Assembly (NCBI GenBank): GCA_018267825.1
Contig: JAFDXR010000002.1
Span: forward strand, 1-61,910
DNA length: 61,910 bases
Reading direction: 5' to 3'
Origin: Bacteroidota bacterium
Lineage (GTDB): Bacteria > Bacteroidota > Bacteroidia > B-17B0 > Aurantibacillaceae
The translations under genes were made by a program, and so were the position numbers. This document shows positions 52,351 through 60,842 of this stretch, piece after piece (position 1 is the first letter of the stretch; each line of letters opens with the position of its first letter). Under the pieces are notes generated by a model, which was given only the letters and a program-made list of their open reading frames with translations, was not told where the DNA came from and made no database searches.

Positions 52351-52480
52351 CCGCTAACGTCTAGGGGGCAATGGGCGGGATTTTCATAACAAATGTTTAT
52401 GCGGAGCACAAAACTTTCGGCTACCACAAAACTGTCTGCGGAGCACGAAACCCCGCCTATTGCAAATGTGCTGTTAGCGG
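52351..52480 (-). repeat. attC-like recombination site
   Basis: Imperfect palindrome of 130 bp. Outer arms CCGCTAAC (52351-52358) and GTTAGCGG (52473-52480) are perfect. Inner arms GCAATGGGCGGGATTT (52368-52383) and AAACCCCGCCTATTGC (52448-52463) pair at 14 of 16 positions with G-T for the rest. The centre carries two GCGGAGCAC-x-AAAC repeats. Size and R/L-box layout match integron attC sites, though the core is GTTAGCG rather than GTTRRRY. It lies 45 bp 3' of the 52525 gene and upstream of the MBL gene. Confidence 0.68.
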
Positions 52481-52524
52481 CTGGCTTACTTTCTCCACGA
52501 AGTCATGTCGTTCTGAATGCCACT

Positions 52525-53445
52525 TTACTTTCTACCATACCGCATTGTTTGTATTCTCCTTGGTCCCAAGATTGTTTCCAAAATCTCATATCTCTCAACA
52601 ATTCGGGAAACCCATAATAGGTGATTGTAATCTTTCAGATGTTTTCTTTCCTCATCCCATTTTCGTTTTACTGATTCTATTTGTTCAGTTGTCCAAATTT
52701 GGTTAGCCGTATTATCTGTTTTTAACTCGTTTCTAACAAATATCAATTCTGCAATAAATCGCTCCTCAACTTTTTGTTCGGCTTGGTATCTCAAGACAAA
52801 TAGAGTTGGAATTGAAAGAATCAGAACAAAGAAAACCCTAAAAGTAGTTCTCAGTCGTTTACCATTTTTAATCCGAATCTGTATGAGGAAAGTTATGATG
52901 AAAAGAATAAGTAAGCACTCAAACAAATGAAAGTATCTTAACTTATTGCTAAATGATTTGTCTGTCCAACCAACCCATGACTCGTATTTCTCAGGATGCT
53001 TTGTTTTATACTCTTCAATGTATTTTGTTCTTAACTGGTCAATTACATCATAAGCACCAGTCGTGTCTGTGCTATACCGGGCTATATCTGTTAGGTCTTC
53101 CTTTACAATATACTCCCTCATAAACTCATCGTTTGAGTAAACAAAGTCGAATGGAAAAACCCTTATTGAAGAAATGAAATTTGTCGCACTGTTGAATAGC
53201 GCTAAATAAATGAGTGTGGAAATAAGCAGAATGAAAGGCAACTTAGTCCATAATTCAAATTGTTGTAGTATCTTCTTAGTTCTTTCAAAACTGTCGCTTG
53301 CAATATATTTTTCAAGTTGGCTCTTGATTGAAAGATTTCCGAAAGCAAATCTGTAAAGCAAGTAGAAAATGATGTGAAATAAAATAATGGGATAGATGTT
53401 GTCCCAAAAGGAAGTTATGTCAGAGTATATGTCGTTTACATTCAT
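52525..53445 (-). CDS. Four-helix membrane protein of unknown function
   Basis: 306 residues with four hydrophobic helices: IYPIILFHIIFYLLYRFAF (about 18-36), LPFILLISTLIYLALF, HLFECLLILFIITFLIQI and FRVFFVLILSIPTLFVLRY. A ~90-residue loop lies between helices 2 and 3, and a charged helical C-terminal tail (about 220-306) contains ESVKRKWDEERKHLKDYNHL. No family recognised. AT-rich and flanked by attC-like cores (53488 and 52473), so probably a cassette gene. A membrane effector in a defence setting is one possibility but is speculation. Confidence 0.75.
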   Translation of the reverse strand: MNVNDIYSDITSFWDNIYPIILFHIIFYLLYRFAFGNLSIKSQLEKYIASDSFERTKKILQQFELWTKLPFILLISTLIYLALFNSATNFISSIRVFPFDFVYSNDEFMREYIVKEDLTDIARYSTDTTGAYDVIDQLRTKYIEEYKTKHPEKYESWVGWTDKSFSNKLRYFHLFECLLILFIITFLIQIRIKNGKRLRTTFRVFFVLILSIPTLFVLRYQAEQKVEERFIAELIFVRNELKTDNTANQIWTTEQIESVKRKWDEERKHLKDYNHLLWVSRIVERYEILETILGPRRIQTMRYGRK

Positions 53446-53487
53446 TTCTTGCAGTCAGTTTGATATTAGTACTGCCCCCAAGGCTTG

Positions 53488-53495
53488 CCGCTAAC
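53488..53495 (-). repeat. Single attC-like core, cassette boundary
   Basis: CCGCTAAC, read GTTAGCGG on the minus strand, 43 bp before the 52525-53445 gene's start. It matches the cores of the 130-bp site, but no partner arm is found further right. It therefore marks the outer edge of the cassette cluster. The 220 bp from 53496 to the tandem array show no gene. Confidence 0.5.
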
Positions 53496-53716
53496 TCCCC
53501 TATACTCCTACATTTTATCATCCTATCCTGCAAAATACACCAGATAAGATGCTTTTATCCTTCTGAGATTATACCTATATTAATTTTTTACTCCCCAAAC
53601 CATTTACTCCTGGCTTCGCGAGAGATGTATCTATTTACTGAATCAAATTAAATACATTTCCCCCACATAGCTCTAGGTATAAATACCTATTTTACATACC
53701 ACAAAACCCTGCAGAA

Positions 53717-54304
53717 AACCGTGAGGAGGCTCCCGCACCTTGTGAGTATCCTTCCGCAACCTGTGAGGAGCCTATAGCACTTTGTGAGGAAGCCTTAGCG
53801 GCGTGTCAGAACCCTTTAGCAACCTGTGAGGAGCCTTCAGCACTTTGTGAGGAAGCCTTAGCGACGTGTCAAAATCCTTTAGCAACGTGTCAGAACCCTT
53901 TGGCGATTTGTGAGAACCCTTTGGCGATGTGTGAGAACCCCTTGGCAACGTGTCAGAACCTCTTGGCGACGTGTGAGAACCCCTTGGCGATGTGTCAGAA
54001 TCCTTTGGCAACCTGTGAGAACCTCTTAGCGACGTGTGAGAACCCCTTGGCGACATGTGAGAACCCTTTGGCGATGTGTGAGAACGCTCCCGTAACCTGT
54101 GAGAAGCCTCCCGCAAGCTGTAAACAAGCTCCCGAAACCTGTGGGAGCCCTCCCGCAAGGTGTCAAAACACTTTGATAATCTGTGAGAATGCTCCCGTAA
54201 GCTGTAAACGGGCTCCCGAAACCTGTGAGAAGCCTCCCGTAAGCTGTAAACAGGCTCCCGTAACCTTCGAAGAGCCTCCCGTAACGTGTTAATGAGCTCC
54301 CGTA
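53717..54304. repeat. 21-nt-period tandem array, 28 units
   Basis: Twenty-eight units of exactly 21 nt with no indel; plus-strand pattern near ACGTGTGAGAACCCTTTGGCG. Two sub-families are visible: CCTTTGGCG/CCTTAGCG units in the first two thirds and CTCCCGTA units in the last third. Plus-strand heptads read TCENPLA; minus-strand heptads read SHTSPRG. Both are open for more than 100 codons, but no ATG with a start context precedes either. It is not CRISPR, because there are no spacers. It shares the core of the array at 25378 in opposite orientation. Confidence 0.9.
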
Positions 54305-54334
54305 AGCAAAGGCCCGGCCTTCGCTTCAGCCCAT

Positions 54335-54363
54335 AAAAAAAGCCCCCGGTGTTTTCCGGAAGC
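54335..54363 (-). terminator. Rho-independent terminator
   Basis: On the minus strand GCTTCCGG (54363-54356), loop AAAACA, CCGGGGGC (54349-54342), then seven T. Two G-T pairs in the stem. It lies 25 bp after the stop of the esterase gene at 54388. Confidence 0.85.
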
Positions 54364-54387
54364 TCCTTATAATCGTTTGTAGTCGTA

Positions 54388-55707
54388 TTAGTTAAAAATC
54401 ACTTTCTTCACAGCCATCTGGCCTTTGTCGTTGCTTATTTTCAGGAAGTAAATACCCGGAGCCACATTGTTACGCTCCACAATAATATCTTCGCTGGTAC
54501 TATTCACCGTCTGAAGCGTTTTTCCGGTCAGGTCGGTCAGCACCACCGTATGCGAAGCACTCTGGTCGCTGATCACCACATGAATGTTGCTGCTCGATGG
54601 GTTAGGGTAGATCTCCGATACCAGTGTCGATTCATACTCATGCACACCCACATCGCAAGGTGTAGATACGTTACCCGTGCAAGGCGTATACGCATAAAGT
54701 GTAGCCGTTCCGTAAGGAGCATTAGGCGCCTGCAGCGCAGGATCTGTACAAGCCAGGCGACCAATCAGGTAATCGCGCACAAAGTTCACGGTTGTATCCA
54801 TGTATTGCAGCTGTGTAGCGCTCGTTCCGGCATAAGGCACGTGATCGGCACCATACCAGGTATAGAAACTATGTGGCACACCCACAGCATCTGTCTGAGC
54901 TTTCAGCATACGGCTGCCATCCAGGTACATCAGGGCCACACCCGGGTTTACCACACCGCGGCTGTATTTCACCGTACCATCTGCTGTACCGTGCATCGAG
55001 CAAAGCGGTATGTTACCGGCTTCCAGCCAGCCATACATCGCCAATGCACCGCACAGGTTAATCACCCCTTTTACTTTCTGCGAATAACACTGGTTTCCGC
55101 TCGCGCCATCCAGGCCACCCATCGAAGCCAGGGTTGCAGCATTCACGTACGGGTTAATCTCACAGGTTCTGTCGAGGTAGGCTGTATGCAGCGCTGTAAT
55201 CGCCCCTGCCGAGCTACCACCGATAAAGATATTGTTCGTATCAATTTTATACGTGTTAGTCGTCGAACGGTCTTTGTAGAAGAAACGTATCGCCGCTTTC
55301 ATATCCTGCACCGCACGGATTACAGCCGGAATAGCATGTACCGAGTCGATCGGGAAAAACCCTAAACGGTAATTGATAGACGCACACACAAAACCTTTTT
55401 TAGCAAAGTGCTGCGATAAGCTTACCACATCCGCATCGGTGCTGCTGCCGCCAATAAAGCTTCCGCCGTGTGCCCAGATAATGAGCGGACGGAAATGCGC
55501 TGTATCACCTACAGGCTCATAAAAATCGAGCGTCAGCGTTTGCGTCGTGTTACTGAAAGTTACGTTTTTGCCATAAGCAATACCACTCGTTACCGTATAG
55601 GTCGGGTACACATCGCTCGAGTAGCGGCCGTTGTTACAGGCTGTCTGTGCGTTCATACCGGCATTGAGCGCAAAGGCCGCCAGCATGGATAAGTAGATTT
55701 TTTTCAT
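54388..55707 (-). CDS. Secreted carboxylesterase with T9SS sorting domain
   Basis: 439 residues. Signal peptide ending GMNAQ (1-20). An alpha/beta-hydrolase of the type B carboxylesterase kind: oxyanion HGGSFIGGS (about 80-88), nucleophile Ser in GGSSAGAIT (about 170), and a probable catalytic His in GADHVPYAG (about 290). The C-terminal type A sorting domain is intact (IYPNPSSSNI, GIYFLKISND, KKVIFN). It is probably a secreted or surface esterase acting on lipid or carbohydrate esters. Third gene after the FadL-type and SGNH genes on the same strand (43-bp gap). Confidence 0.9.
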   Translation of the reverse strand: MKKIYLSMLAAFALNAGMNAQTACNNGRYSSDVYPTYTVTSGIAYGKNVTFSNTTQTLTLDFYEPVGDTAHFRPLIIWAHGGSFIGGSSTDADVVSLSQHFAKKGFVCASINYRLGFFPIDSVHAIPAVIRAVQDMKAAIRFFYKDRSTTNTYKIDTNNIFIGGSSAGAITALHTAYLDRTCEINPYVNAATLASMGGLDGASGNQCYSQKVKGVINLCGALAMYGWLEAGNIPLCSMHGTADGTVKYSRGVVNPGVALMYLDGSRMLKAQTDAVGVPHSFYTWYGADHVPYAGTSATQLQYMDTTVNFVRDYLIGRLACTDPALQAPNAPYGTATLYAYTPCTGNVSTPCDVGVHEYESTLVSEIYPNPSSSNIHVVISDQSASHTVVLTDLTGKTLQTVNSTSEDIIVERNNVAPGIYFLKISNDKGQMAVKKVIFN

Positions 55708-55750
55708 ATGTATTTGTTTTTATTTGTTATTAATGGTTTTCAGAAATAGC

Positions 55751-57100
55751 TTACGGGAAAATAGTGCCCCTGTATTTTGTAACATCTACCCACGGAATAG
55801 TTGATCCAAACTCCAGGTTAATGGCTTTAATAAATTCGTTGGCCAGCATCGCATTACCCAGTGGGTTCAGGTGAATCCCATCCAGCGAGAAAGCGCCGCC
55901 TTTTACAAACTCCGCATTTACCGTCACCCCGTTGTACACAATACCCGCTTTGGCATTTTGCATAAAGCGGTTTACATCCACAAAAGCCAGACCTTTGGCT
56001 TTCGCAGTCAGGTATATTTTTCCGTTAAAGGCATTTGTCGCCGAACGGATCGCTGCAATTTCATTCTCGGTAAGCACATAACGGTTCGGAATCGGCGTTA
56101 AAGCACCCATGTAATGGCATTTTACAGAATCCAGCGGCAACTCAAGCAATAACAGCTCGTCGGCTTTCATCGGGCGTGCTCCCACAGGCGCAGATGCATC
56201 TTCAATAATAAACGCATTCGGTCCGGCATGGAATCCGAAGATTCCGCTCGTCGTAGCATTCAGCTGATCGGCCTGTGCCTGTGTTAAAGTCAGTCCGTTA
56301 TATGGAATCGTGGTGAAATGCGGAATCGTGGTTACATCCGGAATATTTCCGATCACACCTTTCGCACCGTTTTTAGTCAGATGCTCAATAATCGTATCAA
56401 TGCTCGCGCAGAAATGATTGTAAGATGTAATAGAATCGGAAGCACCGCCCGACAGGGCATAACCCAGCACATCGTTGTTGCCGATAAACACCGAGAAGAA
56501 AGTCGGGTTCTGAGCTTCGGCATCCCCTAATATAGACGATGATGTAACATTCGATGCCATACGCTGATAAAACGGATTGTAATTTCCGGTAGAAGCATTG
56601 AAGAAATTACCAAAGCCCTTGTACGCAACATGAAATGAACGCGCACCCGGAACCCCCATATTATTGAAAGGACCTTGCGACGCATAAATATTATTGCCGA
56701 AGAAACTGAAATTCTCCGTTGGGCTCAGTGCCACAGGCATCAGCGATGTAGCGCCCAGGCAATCGGTAGCATACTGCAGACTGAAACGCGCTGTTACCGC
56801 AGGCGGAAAACCACCACCCAGTGCAACACCCGCAGACGACTGCGGTACATAAGGAATTTTGAAATCACCGCCGCCAATGGTTTTAAATTGTTCGGCAATC
56901 AGGGCTGCATACGATACCTTCTGTCCGTCGTAATACAAAGCACCATCAGCATAACCCGATGTGATCGAGTTTCCGATAGATACATACCTGCTTACATCCA
57001 GGCTTCCCTTATCCGGTGATGGTTCTTTCAGTTTCGGTTTGCAGGCCACCAGGGCGCCGAGTGCTGTAACAGTAATAAATGATTTGGTTGATAGTCTCAT
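55751..57100 (-). CDS. SGNH/GDSL-family esterase lipoprotein
   Basis: 449 residues. Lipoprotein signal (ALGALVAC, Cys20). SGNH blocks: block I GNSITSGYADG (Ser nucleophile, GNS in place of GDS, about 43-53), the Gly block near GVPGARS, Asn in FIGNNDVLG, and block V DGIHLNPLGNAM with the catalytic Asp and His near the C terminus. A long insert between blocks I and III suits a lipolytic rather than a small acetylesterase substrate. It is probably anchored in the outer membrane. 12 bp after the FadL-type gene. Confidence 0.88.
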   Translation of the reverse strand: MRLSTKSFITVTALGALVACKPKLKEPSPDKGSLDVSRYVSIGNSITSGYADGALYYDGQKVSYAALIAEQFKTIGGGDFKIPYVPQSSAGVALGGGFPPAVTARFSLQYATDCLGATSLMPVALSPTENFSFFGNNIYASQGPFNNMGVPGARSFHVAYKGFGNFFNASTGNYNPFYQRMASNVTSSSILGDAEAQNPTFFSVFIGNNDVLGYALSGGASDSITSYNHFCASIDTIIEHLTKNGAKGVIGNIPDVTTIPHFTTIPYNGLTLTQAQADQLNATTSGIFGFHAGPNAFIIEDASAPVGARPMKADELLLLELPLDSVKCHYMGALTPIPNRYVLTENEIAAIRSATNAFNGKIYLTAKAKGLAFVDVNRFMQNAKAGIVYNGVTVNAEFVKGGAFSLDGIHLNPLGNAMLANEFIKAINLEFGSTIPWVDVTKYRGTIFP

Positions 57101-57112
57101 GATCTCAAAAAA

Positions 57113-58336
57113 TTAAAAGTTATAGATAACTGAAATACCTGGTACGTAGATATACGTTTTGTATGTACCCATCAGGTTTGTCTCTTTATTCTTATCGCTG
57201 CGTTTCAGGTTCTCAAACGTAAACGATGCATCTACCGTAAAGTGATCGTTGACCTTGTAACCCAGTCCACCCGTAAAATTCAGGCGCGTAGCATCCGGAA
57301 CCTCCGGTGTTACATACCCGCTCTGGATCGGTGTAATGAGGTAGCTCAGACCCAAACGCGCAGCAAATTTTTCAGTCACCATATACTGACCACCAAGGCG
57401 GAACGAGTAGGTGTTCTTATAATTACGTTCCGAAATGGTATTCTGCAATGTAGCCGTTGTATCTTTATAATCGAACTCCAGTTTCTTGTATGCTTTCCAG
57501 CCTACAAAATTCGCATCAAATGCCAGCGTGAGTTTATCCGTGGCTTTATAGGCAATACCCAGTGTAAGTACCTGCGGCAATGGCAGTGACGATTTAAACG
57601 TCGTGTTCGGGAACTGATCGGCCAGGCTCGATGGCACATTGAATGTGGCTTTTCCGCTGTTCACCTTCATATTCACCTGCGTGCGGTAGGTCAAACCAAA
57701 CGAAAGTTTCTCCGTAGGTTTATAATAAATCCCGAAGTTACCCCCAAACCCGTTGGCATTACCGCTCAGCGATGCTGTGGCATAATTTCCTGAATTGTCG
57801 ATAATCGGCAGATCTTTTTGCAGATTTACTTTTCCGGTAGCATACACAAAGCCACCGCCGATACCCCATTTCTCATTGATCTTATAACTCAGCGTCGGCT
57901 GAATAAACACCGCAAAGAGCTGAAGTTTCGTTAATGCAAAACGTCCGCTCCATCCGTTTTCCCACTTCATGGTGCTGCCAAACGGCGTATAGGCACCCAG
58001 GCCCACTTTCAGTTTTTCGTTAATGGCATAAGCACCATAATACGTAAACGGATAACTCACCGGCGATTTGGTTTGCGATAACACATTCGTATTATCTTCC
58101 AGGAAAACACCTTTCGCAATCGTAGGGCTCACACCCAGAGTAAACTGATTCTGTTTCAGAAAAGAAATAGCACCCGGGTTAAAGAAAACAGTCGCTGCAT
58201 CCTGCGGGAGAGCAGTCCCTGCACCACCCATGGCCTGTTGTTTCTGGCCCTGCAGATTCACCTGGAAGCCCTGTGCAAGAAGCATGGCCGGCGATGAAAG
58301 TAATAATGTTGCAATTAATTTGTTGAGCTGAGTCAT
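57113..58336 (-). CDS. FadL/OmpP1/TodX-type outer-membrane transporter
   Basis: 407 residues. Signal peptide (ending AMLLAQ), then GFQVNLQGQKQQAMGGAGTA, the conserved FadL hatch region with AATVFFNPGA (about 47-56). The rest alternates amphipathic strands to a C-terminal aromatic residue (VIYNF), as for a 14-strand barrel. FadL proteins take up long-chain fatty acids or hydrophobic molecules. With two esterases downstream it probably imports the fatty acids they release. Confidence 0.92.
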   Translation of the reverse strand: MTQLNKLIATLLLSSPAMLLAQGFQVNLQGQKQQAMGGAGTALPQDAATVFFNPGAISFLKQNQFTLGVSPTIAKGVFLEDNTNVLSQTKSPVSYPFTYYGAYAINEKLKVGLGAYTPFGSTMKWENGWSGRFALTKLQLFAVFIQPTLSYKINEKWGIGGGFVYATGKVNLQKDLPIIDNSGNYATASLSGNANGFGGNFGIYYKPTEKLSFGLTYRTQVNMKVNSGKATFNVPSSLADQFPNTTFKSSLPLPQVLTLGIAYKATDKLTLAFDANFVGWKAYKKLEFDYKDTTATLQNTISERNYKNTYSFRLGGQYMVTEKFAARLGLSYLITPIQSGYVTPEVPDATRLNFTGGLGYKVNDHFTVDASFTFENLKRSDKNKETNLMGTYKTYIYVPGISVIYNF

Positions 58337-58366
58337 AAGCTAGTCTTGGTTGTATGTCGTATTAAA

Positions 58367-58825
58367 TTATTTTATATCCTGTACCCTGAACCATGTTTCC
58401 GTACGGCCAATCAGCGAAAACCCGATGTAACCACGTACATCCAGTTTATTGCCGTCCCTGATTTCAATTTTGCAGCTATAGGTTTTCCCGTTCTCCGGAT
58501 CGTAAATAGTACCGTCGTTCCATTGATCCTCATCAAACACAAAACCTTTCAGCATATTCAGGCCCATCAGGGGTTTGGTTTGGTTGGCCTTATCCGGATT
58601 GTGTTTATCCACTTTGGGTTTACCGTCTTCATACGTCGGATTTTTAAGCCATACGATCTTTCCGTTGAAATGGCCGCCTTCAGCATAAATCTGAACTTTG
58701 GCTTTACCGCTGGCCGTGAGCCAGGTTCCGATAATGTCTTTGGAGTCGGGTTTCTGGGCTTTTGCCAAACCGCTAAACAAGAGGAGTATAGCGAGAATAA
58801 AGGGTTTTAGTATAGGTTTCTGCAT
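58367..58825 (-). CDS. DUF2147 secreted protein
   Basis: 152 residues from the ATG at 58823-58825 (the longer frame overlaps the regulator gene and lacks a signal peptide). Signal peptide ending GLAKAQ. DUF2147 features: DIIGTWLTASGKAKVQIYAE, FNGKIVWLKNP, GNKLDVRGYIGFSLIGRTETW. The family is secreted and lipocalin-like, with no known activity. It lies between the FadL-type gene and the Crp/Fnr regulator on the same strand. Confidence 0.88.
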   Translation of the reverse strand: MQKPILKPFILAILLLFSGLAKAQKPDSKDIIGTWLTASGKAKVQIYAEGGHFNGKIVWLKNPTYEDGKPKVDKHNPDKANQTKPLMGLNMLKGFVFDEDQWNDGTIYDPENGKTYSCKIEIRDGNKLDVRGYIGFSLIGRTETWFRVQDIK

Positions 58826-58893
58826 CTTACTAATGTATGGTTTTATTGCTGTGAGCGTTATTGATATTTGATATGAAATACTCTTGATAAATG

Positions 58894-59490
58894 TCAATCC
58901 ATCAGGACCGGTTTAGCTACCTGGCTGCGCAGGCGGCTGAGCGTTTCGGGGGTAACGCCAAGATATGAGGCCAGGTAAACCAGCGGCACACGGTTTACCA
59001 GCTTTGGATGAGAACGTATAAATTCCAGATATCGTTCCTGGGCCGAATAACTGGAACGGCTTATCTTTTTGACACGTTCAAGCGCTTTTACAAAATACTG
59101 TTCAATGATGCGGCGAACCATGCGCTCGAACATCGGAATTTCATCATAGAAACGGTGAAGATCTTCATAGCTCAGTACAAACACCTGGCTGTCTTCCAGC
59201 GCTTCAATATTGATACTGGCAGGCTCCTGTCCGAGGAAAGCCTTGGCATCACCGAACCAGTTGTTTTGCGCAATCAGGTCGATGGTTTGTTCATGCCCCT
59301 GTTCATCGTAAATATAATAGCGGAAAAGACCTTCGTTTACATAAAACATCACATTGGCATTGTCGCCCTCGTTCAGGATGTTTTTTTTCTTTTTGACATA
59401 GCGCACTTTCAGAGCAGATACAAACGTTTGCATATCGCTGTCGCTTATATTTCCTTTTTTCTGAAGGCTGTTTATCAAATTCGTAAACAT
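58894..59490 (-). CDS. Crp/Fnr-family transcriptional regulator
   Basis: 198 residues. N-terminal cyclic-nucleotide-binding fold (about 15-125: KKNILNEGDNANVMFYVNEG, NWFGDAKAFLGQEPA), a long dimer helix, and a C-terminal winged HTH-like end (VYLASYLGVTPETLSRLRSQ, about 170-189). The PxGExxxxxxRxA signature needed for cAMP in Crp is not intact, which is common in Bacteroidota members. It may control the adjacent DUF2147/FadL genes. No binding site was found. Confidence 0.88.
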   Translation of the reverse strand: MFTNLINSLQKKGNISDSDMQTFVSALKVRYVKKKKNILNEGDNANVMFYVNEGLFRYYIYDEQGHEQTIDLIAQNNWFGDAKAFLGQEPASINIEALEDSQVFVLSYEDLHRFYDEIPMFERMVRRIIEQYFVKALERVKKISRSSYSAQERYLEFIRSHPKLVNRVPLVYLASYLGVTPETLSRLRSQVAKPVLMD

Positions 59491-59566
59491 AATTTTTACT
59501 ATGCTGTTAACCCTGTATTAAATAAATCATAAGGTACAAAAAAAATAAATACCGAAGCTGAAAACC

Positions 59567-60076
59567 TCACATTTTTGATTTCACATTTTTCCACGCTTTC
59601 ACCTGCCAGTTTATAAGTCCGGTGCAGATGTGGTTCCTGTCGGCATCATACACCTCTACAGTGAATTCGTGAAAAACGGCATCTTCGGTTTTTAATGGTT
59701 CAACGAACCATTTTTTCATATCCTCCTGTTTGAGTTCAAAAGTAACCTGAACATCTTTTTTGGCCTGATAATGATAGGTCATGTGGATGTTTTTGAGAAT
59801 GATGCGATACTCTGCGGGGGAGAGGTGCAGCAGGAGACTGAGGCCCGAGGCATATTCGCACAAAGTGGCCAGCAGACAGGCATGTATGCCCTTGATATGG
59901 TTTTGATTGGCCCTGATCCGGCGGGCGCCAATAGTGACGGCTGTATCGGTAATGCTGAGTACCTTGAGCCGGTGCGGCTTGTTGAAAGGCACAGTCCGGA
60001 GCAAAGCCATGTTGAGCACCCACATATAAAATGAGGAGTTCCTGGCTTTGCCGACGAGTCTGTTGAGCTGATCCAT
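59567..60076 (-). CDS. DUF4442 hotdog-fold protein, thioesterase-like
   Basis: 169 residues. DUF4442 pattern: FNKPHRLKVLSITDTAVTIG, NHIKGIHACLLATLCEYASG (the hotdog central helix), then strands to TGLINWQVKAWK. Such proteins are thought to act on acyl thioesters, without a proven substrate. Its ATG overlaps the stop of the upstream thioesterase-ACBP fusion by 1 nt (TAATG), so translation is probably coupled. Confidence 0.86.
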   Translation of the reverse strand: MDQLNRLVGKARNSSFYMWVLNMALLRTVPFNKPHRLKVLSITDTAVTIGARRIRANQNHIKGIHACLLATLCEYASGLSLLLHLSPAEYRIILKNIHMTYHYQAKKDVQVTFELKQEDMKKWFVEPLKTEDAVFHEFTVEVYDADRNHICTGLINWQVKAWKNVKSKM

Positions 60077-60816
60077 TATTTGAATAAGCTGTTTACAAGA
60101 TCAATGTATTTTTGTTGGGCTTCTTCTTTCGCCATACCTTTCAATCCGTTCCAGGCATTGTATTTGGCGGCAGCAACAAAGTCGAACATGCCCGGCTTCT
60201 CGATATTGATATCGCCGATGGTTGCCTGCTTGTTGAGTGAGTACAATTGCAGCATCACTTCATTCGATGGTTTTTCGGTTAATTCCATCACGCGTTTTTT
60301 CGCGTCTTCGAGTTTTTCTTCCAGTGGTGTCATAGGTGTATTTGAATCAGGTTGTTTTGTTTCTGTTTTTTTCTCCGGCATGTCTTCCAGTATGAAGTTG
60401 TCACTTTTAGGAATGTCCAGAAAGTGTTTGGCCCACTCGGCCGGAAGCCCCGTCAGCTTTCGTTTCTGCATATCCACCCAGGCCCCGTCTACATAAATCT
60501 GCGCGGCCTGTATGCCATCGCCTCTGTAGAGACCCTGCGAAAAAGACCAGCGGCTGCCATCAGGACGGCAACGTGTCATTTCGCAGGTAACGCGAATGGT
60601 ATCGCTAGGGCGTACTTCGCGCATATAGATCAGTTCTTCCCGAAACAGGATAGGCCCTACCTTAAGTTCTTCCATCAGGCTGGCAGTAAAACCGAGCTTC
60701 TCCAAAATACCGAGCCTCGCCTGTGCGGCAAAGTCGGCGTAGGCAGAGTGGCGCAGATGCATGTTGGCATCAATCTGCGACCATAATACTTTGCCTTCAT
60801 AAAATACATTTTTCAT
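60076..60816 (-). CDS. 4HBT thioesterase fused to an acyl-CoA-binding protein
   Basis: 246 residues. Residues 1-135 form a hotdog 4HBT thioesterase (WSQIDANMHLRHSAYADFAA with the acid/His region; FREELIYMREVRPSDTI). A disordered Thr/Pro/Glu linker (about 140-162) follows. Residues about 163-246 match acyl-CoA-binding protein (ACBP): QLYSLNKQATIGDINIEKPG and KYNAWNGLKGMAKEEAQQKY. The ACBP part carries the Tyr/Lys ligand positions. The fusion would hold acyl-CoA next to a hydrolase. It lies 26 bp after etfA and overlaps the DUF4442 gene by 1 nt, consistent with fatty-acid oxidation. Confidence 0.9.
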   Translation of the reverse strand: MKNVFYEGKVLWSQIDANMHLRHSAYADFAAQARLGILEKLGFTASLMEELKVGPILFREELIYMREVRPSDTIRVTCEMTRCRPDGSRWSFSQGLYRGDGIQAAQIYVDGAWVDMQKRKLTGLPAEWAKHFLDIPKSDNFILEDMPEKKTETKQPDSNTPMTPLEEKLEDAKKRVMELTEKPSNEVMLQLYSLNKQATIGDINIEKPGMFDFVAAAKYNAWNGLKGMAKEEAQQKYIDLVNSLFK

Positions 60817-60842
60817 CTTCGGGTCCGGGAGTTTGGTAATAT

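Noticed and set aside
48210..53445. Reading the SIR2-STAND, MBL and membrane genes as one operon-based defence system
   Set aside because: attC-like sites and 230- to 310-bp gaps separate them, so they look like independent acquisitions. Joint function remains possible but is not supported by spacing.
53772..54292. Long ORFs on both strands of the 21-nt array (heptads TCENPLA and SHTSPRG)
   Set aside because: Both strands are open because of the repeat composition. Neither has an ATG start with a plausible context, so I annotated the array as a repeat.
53717..54304. Possible CRISPR array
   Set aside because: Units are contiguous 21-mers with no spacers, and no cas gene is present in the window.
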